Assembly: GCA_900768725.1 (NCBI GenBank) | Contig: CAAGDU010000021.1 | Location: forward strand, 1-20,486 | Source of the DNA: Bacteroidales bacterium | GTDB taxonomy: Bacteria; Bacteroidota; Bacteroidia; Bacteroidales; Paludibacteraceae | Length of the DNA stretch: 20,486 nt | Direction: 5' to 3' | Shown: positions 1-5,649 of the stretch, in pieces | Layout of the letters: each line of letters starts with the position of its first letter | How positions within the stretch are numbered: the stretch's first letter is position 1 | Made by a program: the position numbers and the translations under genes | Notes under the pieces: model-generated | Told to the model about the DNA's origin: nothing | Database searches by the model: none | The model's input: only the letters and a program-made list of their open reading frames with translations

Positions 1-571
1 AATCTACACGGGTCTCTCCCGCTCCATCACGCCCGATGAGTACGAGCAACTGGCTACCGCCGAGCCCGTGAACGGACACTCGCCCATGCAGGACGTGATA
101 GCCACCCATGAGGCGCACCAAGGCGACCTCTATTTCCTGCCTGCGGGTCGGCTCCACGCCATCGGCGCAGGCAACTTCCTCGCTGAGATACAGGAGACCT
201 CAGACATCACCTACCGCGTCTATGACTTCGGTCGCCGAGACGCCAACGGTAACCCCCGCGAACTGCATATCGCCGAGGCGAAGGAGGCTATCGACTATCG
301 TGTGTGGCCCGAGTATCGCAGTTCCTACGACTCCACGAAGCCCAACTCCGAACTCATCACCTGCCCGTATTTTCGCGTAAACAGGGTGGTGGTGCAGGTA
401 GCGGCGGAGATAGACTTGCAGACCGATGCTTTCGTGGTGGTGATGTGCTTGTGGGGCGACGCGCATATCAACGGCATTCATATCAAGCAGGGCGAGACCA
501 TCCTCGTTCCCGCCTCGGAGAACGTGCTCTATATCTTCGGTAACGCCACTTTCCTAACGGCTACAATGTAG
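1..571 (+). CDS. manA: Mannose-6-phosphate isomerase, type I (3' part)
   Basis: Partial gene entering from the left edge; the reading frame starts at base 2 and ends at TAG 569-571. The visible ~189 residues carry the family signature: a stretch reading LPAGRLHAIGAGNFLAEIQ followed by TSDITYRVYDFGRRD and NGNPRELH. In type I phosphomannose isomerases the His of the PAG..HAI motif is a zinc ligand, and the Arg of the TYR.YD segment belongs to the active site. The enzyme interconverts mannose-6-phosphate and fructose-6-phosphate in the cytoplasm, feeding GDP-mannose synthesis or mannose use. The C-terminal part is a small cupin-like beta domain ending in a variable tail, normal for the short bacterial subfamily of about 320 residues. 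The start, promoter and upstream neighbour are outside the window. The family call is firm; substrate preference is inferred. Confidence 0.93.
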   Translation, partial: IYTGLSRSITPDEYEQLATAEPVNGHSPMQDVIATHEAHQGDLYFLPAGRLHAIGAGNFLAEIQETSDITYRVYDFGRRDANGNPRELHIAEAKEAIDYRVWPEYRSSYDSTKPNSELITCPYFRVNRVVVQVAAEIDLQTDAFVVVMCLWGDAHINGIHIKQGETILVPASENVLYIFGNATFLTATM

Positions 572-577
572 TCAAGT

Positions 578-599
578 ATTGCAATTCGATAATTGCAAT
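578..599 (+). terminator. AT-rich hairpin just after manA
   Basis: A perfect 9-bp inverted repeat (ATTGCAATT, loop CGAT, AATTGCAAT) starts 7 nt after the manA stop codon. It lacks a long T tract, so it is a weak terminator candidate or a symmetric protein-binding site. Confidence 0.35.
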
Positions 600-707
600 T
601 TCGTCCTATTGCTCTTCCTGCGCAAGTACAAGATTATTTAATCCACTCACATTGCGTGCGTATAGTATCCGCTGCGCTCCAATTATACTCCCGCAATCGC
701 CCACCAC

Positions 708-737
708 CGCCCATCCCGCCTGCGGGGTGGGCGTTTT
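708..737 (+). terminator. Strong GC-rich hairpin with T4 tail
   Basis: Arms 708-719 (CGCCCATCCCGC) and 722-733 (GCGGGGTGGGCG) pair over up to 12 bp with one G-T pair and a tiny loop, followed by TTTT at 734-737. This has the shape of a rho-independent terminator on the plus strand, about 135 bp after manA. It could also be a GC-rich dispersed palindrome of the kind seen elsewhere in the window. Confidence 0.5.
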
Positions 738-1093
738 GCTGCTCCCAGCCCCCAGCGGCGGATATAGGGGCATGATTAGCCCCTCTCGCCACAAAAAACT
801 ATATCCCCCAGCGGCGCAAATAGCTCTGCATATTCCGCTATAAAAGCACGCCCCGAAAGGTCGCCAAAAGCAGGGCGGTCGGGGGGGCTTTCGACGAATA
901 CGCAAAGGGAAATTCCCTTTGCAAACCCTTAAACATCACATTTTCAGGTATTTAGTATTTTTATTTGTGGAAATTCGGCAAAGAAAGGAAGAAAATCACC
1001 CCCATTTTAGTACTTAATTGTTTGATATAGCACTTTTTACGCAAGGTCAAAAAAGGCGTTTTTTGCGTCTTTTCCACTATCGGGCGCGGGGCG
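738..1093. other. Non-coding spacer with short repeats and palindromes
   Basis: No convincing gene is seen between manA and 1121. The spacer holds a 12-bp direct repeat CCCCCAGCGGCG at 749-760 and 805-816. A hairpin-like stretch pairs AAAGC...CCCCGA near 843-856 with TCGGGG..GCTTT near 882-894. There is a near-perfect palindrome at 902-922 and a nested inverted repeat at 1039-1068 (ACGCAA...TTGCGT enclosing A6/T6). Short open frames here have no family features. Confidence 0.6.
902..922. repeat. 21-bp perfect palindrome
   Basis: Arms GCAAAGGGAA (902-911) and TTCCCTTTGC (913-922) are exact reverse complements around a single A at 912. No T tract follows, so a dimeric-protein operator or a recombination site is as likely as a hairpin RNA. 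Confidence 0.6.
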
Positions 1094-1101
1094 TATCTTT
1101 G
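1094..1101 (+). promoter_or_regulatory. Bacteroidetes-type -7 box before the truncated phage-like gene
   Basis: TATCTTTG matches TAnnTTTG and lies 20 nt before the ATG at 1121. The -33 region (around 1071, TTT) is only a partial match, so this is a moderate promoter call. Confidence 0.5.
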
Positions 1102-1120
1102 CCGCAAAAATTACTGTTTT

Positions 1121-1237
1121 ATGTCAGATTATACAAGTAACACCACCGTCAATTTACAGGTGAACGGACAACAGGTGGCGGAGACACTTGCGAACCTCCT
1201 CAAGCGTGCCGCGGACTTGCAGACACTCATCAGCCCC
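1121..1237 (+). pseudogene. 5' fragment of a phage tape-measure-like gene
   Basis: The first ~37 codons (MSDYTSNTTVNLQVNGQQVA, then ETLANLLKRAADLQTLI) look like the start of Bacteroidetes phage tail tape-measure proteins: a short polar lead, a TTVNLQVNGQQ beta-type segment, then an amphipathic helix. After about base 1232 the open frame runs on only as the mirror image of the integrase gene, and the stop at 1558 is meaningless. The gene therefore appears cut off exactly where the convergent integrase ends (stop 1238-1240), as expected after a deletion that joined two parts of a prophage. It retains a TAnnTTTG box at 1094. The tape-measure assignment rests on resemblance over a short stretch; another small phage or mobile-element protein is possible. 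Confidence 0.5.
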
Positions 1238-2605
1238 TCAGAAACTCGGTGCTTTTTCGTTCAGTTTGCGGAACAGGTCGGGGTCGGTGTGGTTGGCATA
1301 ACGGGTCGTCATGGAGAGGTCGCTGTGGTCGGCTGCCTGCATTACCGACAGCGGGTCGATACCCGCTTTCAACATCCCATTGATACCCGTATCACGCAGC
1401 GAATAGAGTTGCATTTCCTGCGGCAGCCCAATCGCTTTACGCATACTCTCCCACACATTGCCGTAAGTATGGCTCGACATCGCCACCTTTCCGCAACGCC
1501 AGCACTTGTCTGCAAACAGATAATCATCCGGCTGCGCCCCGATAAGGTGGTGTGCTAACATTGTTTTCAATTCCTCGGAAAGCCGCGCCCTGCGTGATTT
1601 GTGATTTTTCGTGATGGTCGCAGGTAACTCGATGTACCCCTCCGCTAAATGCACCTTATACGCCTGCAAACGACTAATCTCAACAGGTCGGATGAGGGAG
1701 GTATGCACCAACTCGCAGATAATAAGGTATTGCGGGTTGGTCTTTTCAAAGTACTCTCTAATCCGTTTGCGCCATTCTTCAGGAATAAGGACGCGCGTCT
1801 TTATTTCCTCGCGTTTGGTCTTAATCTTTTCAAAAGGATTTTCCTCGCAATAGCATTTCTCCACCGCCCATGAGAACAAGGCTCTACCTTGTTTTAGGTT
1901 GTTGTTATAGGTGCGGTTGCTGACCGTGCCGTCCTCATGTTTCCGCGCCTTGCCGTTCTTGCAAGCATTATTGCCCTCAAGCACATAGTCCATATATTCA
2001 ACAGCCAACCGCCGCGTAAACTGATTGCTGCGCAAGTCGGTGTGTTTCGTTTCTATCCACTTCTTGAGACCATTGCAGAAACTTTGGTAACTCCGCATGG
2101 TGTTTTCGGTCAGTTCCCGTTTCTTGTCCGCAATGAACTTCTCTATCATTTCGGTCATCAAGATAGAACCGTCATCCGTGGGTTGCACTTGCGTGGATGA
2201 TTGAGTAAAGGAGGAGGGTAGGGGAATAGTTGTGTTAATCGGCACTGCTTGTGATTGCACCGTTAATGGTGCAACTTGCACGCCTTGCGCTTGCACAACC
2301 TGCATACCTTGTGCCTGCAAGGTTTGCACCTGCACAACTTGCGTGGTATCGGTAATAGCATAAGGAGACCAACCGCCCGCTAACTGGCAGTTGATACGGA
2401 TAATCATTTGCGTAGTGATAGAACGGAACTCCGCAAATGTACGCGCACGCTTCCGCTCCCGATTAACTCGGACGCGCTTGCGCTCTAAATTTTGTGAAAT
2501 CTGATTGTAGGCATAATACTCAATGTACCAACCCATCGAATTTTGACGCAGAACCGCCGGCATATATCGCCGCATAGTTCCAAAATTTTGCTGTAATTCA
2601 GGCAT
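1238..2605 (-). CDS. Phage-type tyrosine recombinase / integrase
   Basis: 455 residues. It carries out site-specific strand exchange for integration and excision of a mobile element. The N-terminal ~82 residues are an arm-type DNA-binding region of the Bacteroidetes phage kind (MGWYIEYYAYN..., ending INCQLAGGWSPY). A Q/V-rich linker follows (about 88-120), then a SAM-like core-binding domain (about 148-255), then the catalytic domain. Visible catalytic residues are R306 (TSLIRPVEIS), K333, R404 in YSLRDTG, H427 in ADHSDLS and the nucleophile Y436 in TTRYANH. The first His of the usual HxxR is replaced by Tyr401, a variant I associate with Bacteroidetes integrases. The gene looks intact. It is convergent with the phage fragment at 1121 and is preceded by the iteron region next to tRNA-Thr. 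No TAnnTTTG promoter was found upstream. The family call is firm; activity is unknown. Confidence 0.93.
   Translation of the reverse strand: MPELQQNFGTMRRYMPAVLRQNSMGWYIEYYAYNQISQNLERKRVRVNRERKRARTFAEFRSITTQMIIRINCQLAGGWSPYAITDTTQVVQVQTLQAQGMQVVQAQGVQVAPLTVQSQAVPINTTIPLPSSFTQSSTQVQPTDDGSILMTEMIEKFIADKKRELTENTMRSYQSFCNGLKKWIETKHTDLRSNQFTRRLAVEYMDYVLEGNNACKNGKARKHEDGTVSNRTYNNNLKQGRALFSWAVEKCYCEENPFEKIKTKREEIKTRVLIPEEWRKRIREYFEKTNPQYLIICELVHTSLIRPVEISRLQAYKVHLAEGYIELPATITKNHKSRRARLSEELKTMLAHHLIGAQPDDYLFADKCWRCGKVAMSSHTYGNVWESMRKAIGLPQEMQLYSLRDTGINGMLKAGIDPLSVMQAADHSDLSMTTRYANHTDPDLFRKLNEKAPSF
2246..2344 (-). repeat. Degenerate tandem repeat coding a Q/V-rich linker in the integrase
   Basis: Residues about 88-120 of the integrase repeat the pattern QVQTLQAQGMQVVQAQGVQV. 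At the DNA level, short units resembling TTGCACAACTTGC or GCACCTGC recur about every 9-15 bases. The repeat keeps the frame and falls between the arm-binding and core-binding domains, where length change could be tolerated. Confidence 0.6.
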
Positions 2606-2614
2606 TTTTTTTTC

Positions 2615-2655
2615 TCTCCCACTTTTCCTGAAAATTGAGCAGATAAAGTGGGAGA
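2615..2655. repeat. Perfect 11-bp inverted repeat just before the integrase start
   Basis: TCTCCCACTTT (2615-2625) and AAAGTGGGAGA (2645-2655) are exact reverse complements with a 19-nt spacer. They lie 10 nt upstream of the integrase ATG. In the mRNA this would be a stem followed by an A-rich run leading into the start codon, so it could act on translation or serve as a dimer-binding operator. Confidence 0.6.
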
Positions 2656-2706
2656 TAAGTTCTACCTATTGATTTTTCGGGACACGGAATCCCGAAAAAA
2701 GTTTAT

Positions 2707-2745
2707 GTCACATTTTTGGCACAATTTTGTCACACTTTTTGAGAC
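2707..2745. promoter_or_regulatory. Three 11-bp phased iterons (GTCACA-type)
   Basis: GTCACA at 2707, GGCACA at 2718 and GTCACA at 2729 recur at exactly 11-bp steps, each followed by a T-rich run; TGAGAC at 2740 may be a decayed fourth unit. One helical turn of spacing is typical of sites bound cooperatively on one face of DNA, such as integrase arm sites, excisionase sites or a repressor array. Which protein binds is inference. Confidence 0.6.
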
Positions 2746-2815
2746 CCAAAAAGTCCGTGCCAATAGGGTGGTAGAGACTTTTCTACTCAAAGTGTCGTCT
2801 TAAATTCGGAATTGA

Positions 2816-2843
2816 AATTTATTGGACTGATAGTCAATAAATT
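2816..2843. repeat. Inverted repeat in the integrase-tRNA spacer
   Basis: AATTTATT (2816-2823) plus GACT (2825-2828) pair with AGTC (2832-2835) plus AATAAATT (2836-2843), a 12-bp symmetric site with one bulged G and a 3-nt centre. The size and symmetry would suit a recombinase core site or an operator. Confidence 0.5.
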
Positions 2844-2846
2844 ACA

Positions 2847-2875
2847 AGAGGGAAAACTTATTTAGTTTTCCCTCT
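2847..2875 (-). terminator. 12-bp stem downstream of tRNA-Thr
   Basis: AGAGGGAAAACT (2847-2858) and AGTTTTCCCTCT (2864-2875) are exact reverse complements with a 5-nt loop. On the minus strand the stem is followed by TTGTAATTTATT, a weak U tract. It would be a second terminator after the tRNA or an element-borne structure. Confidence 0.5.
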
Positions 2876-2909
2876 AAAAAGCACATCCCGAACTTAATTC
2901 GGTGCTTTG
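2876..2909 (-). terminator. Terminator of tRNA-Thr
   Basis: Read on the minus strand directly after the tRNA 3' end: AAGCACCGAA, loop TTAAG, TTCGG, a short bulge, GTGCTT, then a run of T. Stem plus T tract fits a rho-independent terminator. Confidence 0.65.
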
Positions 2910-2982
<73 letters not shown>

Positions 2983-3065
2983 AATCGCTACTTTTCGCTT
3001 TATCAGAATAACAAGGGCTTACTTTCTTTATGTTAAGCATACTTATCCATCCCCAAAAGCGAGCG

Positions 3066-3097
3066 CAAAGGTACTGCTTTTTTTTGATATGTGCAAA
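3066..3097 (-). promoter_or_regulatory. Promoter of tRNA-Thr
   Basis: On the minus strand TTTG (3094-3097), 20 nt, then TACCTTTG (3066-3073) matches the Bacteroidetes sigma-ABfr consensus with ideal spacing. It is followed by an ~80-nt leader to the tRNA 5' end at 2982. Confidence 0.75.
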
Positions 3098-3134
3098 TTA
3101 TTTGCGCTTTTTTTTCATTTCGGATGCGTTTTTC

Positions 3135-3165
3135 TTGTTCAAGTGGAATAAATTTTGTATTTTTG
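3135..3165 (+). promoter_or_regulatory. Promoter of the T9SS Plug-domain gene
   Basis: TTG (3135-3137), 20 nt, then TATTTTTG (3158-3165) fits the Bacteroidetes promoter. The predicted transcript starts around 3172, which rules out any translation start upstream of that. Confidence 0.7.
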
Positions 3166-3202
3166 CAGGCAAAATGGGAGGGATGGTTATGTTTCTGGTT
3201 TT

Positions 3203-3297
3203 CCCGACTTTGTCGGGATAAACAAGTTTCAAATTTCTAGTTTCATGTTTCAAGTTTCAAGTTTCAGGTTTCCCCGACTATGTCGGGATAAACAAGT
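3203..3297. repeat. 25-bp direct repeat enclosing seven heptamers
   Basis: The hairpin CCCGACTTTGTCGGG followed by ATAAACAAGT occurs at 3203-3227 and again, with one change (CCCGACTATGTCGGG), at 3273-3297. Between them seven 7-bp units (CAAGTTT and variants) fill 3223-3271. The chosen GTG start of the next gene (3296) sits at the end of the second copy. The block lies in the 5' leader. Confidence 0.7.
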
Positions 3298-4603
3298 GCG
3301 AAAGTGCCGAGCGATAGTGTTATTGTTCGGATGTTTGGTGGCGGAGATGTGTGGTTTGGCTATTGAGGATGGCGGTTTGCATGCGGAGGTGCGGACGGTG
3401 CGGTTGCGGATGCTGAGTGATGCGCAAGCGTATGCCAACGGGGAGAGTTATACGATAGCAAGACCTTTCTTAGTGTTGGAGGGTGGGGTAGTGGATGGGA
3501 CGAATCCTGAGAATACTTTGGAGATTTCTTTCGATGAGATGAGCCACGATGTGCATTTCTATACCTACACGGTGGTGCATCTGAATGCAGACGGCAGCGA
3601 AAGCGGACTGACATCTTCTGAGTATCTGCGGGGGTTCACTACCATGGATATAACAGACTATCAGCACTCTATCAATACCCAGCGCGACTACACCCACTAT
3701 CGTTTTGTGTTTCCTAATGAGGATATGCAACTCACGGCGAGCGGACAATATGCGCTTTGCGTCTATGAAGACGGCGATAGGGATAAACAGGTGGCGCAAC
3801 TGCTGTTTGCCGTGGTTGAGCCGAGAGTGGGCATATCGGCAAACATCCATTCAAAGACTATCAAAGAGTTGAACGGACGCTATCAGCAAGTGGATGTGGA
3901 TGTTCAAACGGCGGCGCTAAATCTGCGCGACCCCAATGAGATAAAATTGGTGGTGAAGCAAAACGGGAGAACGGATAACCAAGCCGTTATTGCGCAGCCT
4001 ACTTTTGTGGAGACGGGGCGGCTACGCTACATGAACAATCCAAACTTGGTGTTTGAAGGGGGAAATGAGTACCACCATTTCGATGCGTATTCCGCCTACT
4101 ATGCAGGCACGGGCATAGACCGCATAGGATATGATAACCGCGATTATCATGCCTTGCTATTTCCCGATGTGGTACGTGAGGGGGTGTATATCCATGAGTA
4201 TGATGTGGATGGACAATATAGGGTAAATGCAGAGCGTACTACGGATGCTGATACCGAGGCGGAGTATATGTGGGTGCATTGGCGCTTGGAGCGAGAGCAG
4301 CCGTGGTTTGACGGCATGGTGTATGTGGGCGGAGAGGTGTTTGATAATCAGCTGAATGCCCGCAGCAGGATGCTCTATGATAGCGAAGCGAAGTGCTACT
4401 ATCTGGTGGCGCTTGTGAAGCAGGGAGGATACGATTATCAGTATTGGTTTGTGCAGAAAGGGAGCCAAACAGGGAGCACATTGCCTACCGACGGCTCCTA
4501 TTGGCAAACGGAAAACGAATATACCATCTATGTCTATTATCGCCCCTTTGGCGCTCGCGGCGACCGGTTAGTCGGCATACAAACGCTACACAGCGCACAA
4601 TAA
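3296..4603 (+). CDS. Type IX secretion system Plug-domain protein (DUF5103)
   Basis: About 435 residues, matching the family's usual ~420. After a signal-like start (basic RKCR, then IVLLFGCLVAEMCGLA) comes the first Plug domain: LEISFDEMSHDVHFYTYTVV, EYLRGF, the hallmark INTQRDYTHYRFVFPNED, then SGQYALCVYEDGD. A C-terminal beta-rich half follows (NPNLVFEGGNEYHHFD, later YWQTENEYTIYVYYRPFG). The DUF5103 family includes the Plug that closes the periplasmic side of the SprA channel in T9SS. I chose GTG 3296 because it places the hydrophobic stretch at the N-terminus and lies downstream of the promoter; ATG 3245 is the main alternative but would translate repeat DNA. Convergent with the histidine kinase gene. 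Family call strong; the role as this species' SprA Plug is by homology. Confidence 0.85.
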   Translation: MRKCRAIVLLFGCLVAEMCGLAIEDGGLHAEVRTVRLRMLSDAQAYANGESYTIARPFLVLEGGVVDGTNPENTLEISFDEMSHDVHFYTYTVVHLNADGSESGLTSSEYLRGFTTMDITDYQHSINTQRDYTHYRFVFPNEDMQLTASGQYALCVYEDGDRDKQVAQLLFAVVEPRVGISANIHSKTIKELNGRYQQVDVDVQTAALNLRDPNEIKLVVKQNGRTDNQAVIAQPTFVETGRLRYMNNPNLVFEGGNEYHHFDAYSAYYAGTGIDRIGYDNRDYHALLFPDVVREGVYIHEYDVDGQYRVNAERTTDADTEAEYMWVHWRLEREQPWFDGMVYVGGEVFDNQLNARSRMLYDSEAKCYYLVALVKQGGYDYQYWFVQKGSQTGSTLPTDGSYWQTENEYTIYVYYRPFGARGDRLVGIQTLHSAQ

Positions 4604-4620
4604 GAGAATATATATTAAGT

Positions 4621-4697
4621 TTCAGGTTTCAAGTTTCAAGTGAGATAAGCAGAAGTAGCGCGTAACTTCACTTGAAACTTGAAACCTGAATTTTTTT
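4621..4697 (+). terminator. Terminator made of heptamer repeats
   Basis: A perfect 23-bp inverted repeat (4621-4643 with 4668-4690) surrounds a 24-nt loop and is followed by T7 (4691-4697). The arms are themselves built from TTTCAAG heptamers. It lies 17 nt after the Plug-gene stop and should terminate the plus-strand transcript. Further heptamer copies fill 4698-4722 up to the end of the kinase gene. Confidence 0.8.
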
Positions 4698-4724
4698 ACT
4701 TGAAACCTGATACTTGAAACTCTT

Positions 4725-5525
4725 TTATAGTTTCTCTCCGATGTGGCGGGCGAGGGAGAATTGGAACTCTAAGCCACCGTTAGGGCGGTTGAGGGCAGTG
4801 ATGGTGCCGCCGTGGAACTGCACGGCATGCTTCACGATAGAGAGCCCTAAGCCGGTGCCGCCTAACTTGCGACTGCGCCCTTTGTCCACGCGGTAGAAGC
4901 GTTCGAAGAGGTGAGGAAGGGTCTCGGAAGGTACGCCGGGACCGTTATCATAAACCGAGAAGTAGATATAGCTGGGTGCTTGGCTCGTACATTCGATATT
5001 GATATGTACGCCTTTGCCGACGTGGGTGAGCGAGTTGTCCACGATGTTGCGGAAGATGGAGTAGAGCAGGGTGTAGTTGCCGGAGATGATGATATGCGCA
5101 GGCACATCGTAGGTGATGGTTGCGTTGAGTTCTTTCACTCGCGAAGCCACATCCTCCACCACATTCTTCACCACCGATGAGAGTTCCACCTCCAAGCGGT
5201 CGTATAGTTGCTCTTTAAGTTCCAGCTTGTTGAGCATAGCAATGTCTTCCACGAGATTGCTCAGGCGCCCTGCCTGCTGATAGGCGCGTTCCAGAAACTC
5301 ATGCTGCTCTTCGGGTTTCATATCGGGGTGGAGAAGGATAGTCTCCAAAGAGCCGAGGATGCTTGCCACGGGGGTTTTCAGTTCGTGGGAGATGTTTTGC
5401 GTCAGTTCCAAGCGCTGTTGCTCGCGGGCTTTCATCACGCGATGCTCTGTCCATTGGCGGTAAACGATGAAGAGAAGAGTACCTAACGCCAAAGCAACGG
5501 CAATGGTAATAAGGATGGTTGTCAT
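4725..5525 (-). CDS. Short PhoR-like sensor histidine kinase
   Basis: 266 residues: one N-terminal membrane helix (about 4-22) and then directly the kinase core, with no periplasmic or PAS sensor domain. H-box NISHELKTPVASI holds the phospho-accepting H47; the N-box is IFRNIVDNSLTHV (about 157-169), G1 is DNGPGVP (193-199), the F-box LFERFYRVDKGRSRK, and G2 GGTGLGLS (222-229). It should autophosphorylate and pass phosphate to the regulator encoded 124 nt upstream on the same strand. The gap between the two genes is filled by heptamer repeats. The absence of a sensor domain is odd next to most PhoR-type kinases (two membrane helices); sensing may be through the membrane helix or a partner. Signal unknown. 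Confidence 0.93.
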   Translation of the reverse strand: MTTILITIAVALALGTLLFIVYRQWTEHRVMKAREQQRLELTQNISHELKTPVASILGSLETILLHPDMKPEEQHEFLERAYQQAGRLSNLVEDIAMLNKLELKEQLYDRLEVELSSVVKNVVEDVASRVKELNATITYDVPAHIIISGNYTLLYSIFRNIVDNSLTHVGKGVHINIECTSQAPSYIYFSVYDNGPGVPSETLPHLFERFYRVDKGRSRKLGGTGLGLSIVKHAVQFHGGTITALNRPNGGLEFQFSLARHIGEKL

Positions 5526-5539
5526 AGCTTATATTGTTT

Positions 5540-5634
5540 CAAGTTTCAAGTATCAAGTATCAAGTTTCAAGTATCAAGTTTCAAGTTTCTGGTTTCAAGT
5601 ATATAATTTCACATGAAACTTGAAACGAGAAACT
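5540..5634. repeat. 7-bp minisatellite (CAAGTTT/CAAGTAT) between regulator and kinase genes
   Basis: Nine consecutive 7-bp units (CAAGTTT, CAAGTAT, CTGGTTT variants) cover 5540-5602, followed by two to three inverted units (GAAACTTGAAAC) at 5614-5634. It occupies most of the 124-nt spacer between the two genes and could form a hairpin in the shared mRNA. Confidence 0.8.
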
Positions 5635-5649
5635 TCCAACATTTCTTTT

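Noticed and set aside
593..905. Small open frames in the spacer after manA
   Set aside because: Low-complexity GC-rich translations through hairpins, no ribosome-binding or promoter support.
1121..1558. A 145-residue protein on the plus strand
   Set aside because: Only the first ~37 residues look like protein; the rest is antisense to the conserved catalytic end of the integrase.
3155..3295. Longer N-terminus for the Plug-domain protein from TTG 3155
   Set aside because: The codon lies just before the -7 box, upstream of the expected transcript start, and would translate repeat DNA.
5540..5634. Repeat cluster as a CRISPR array
   Set aside because: Units are 7 bp without unique spacers and no cas genes are present; the same holds for the 18-bp repeat at 10974-11038.
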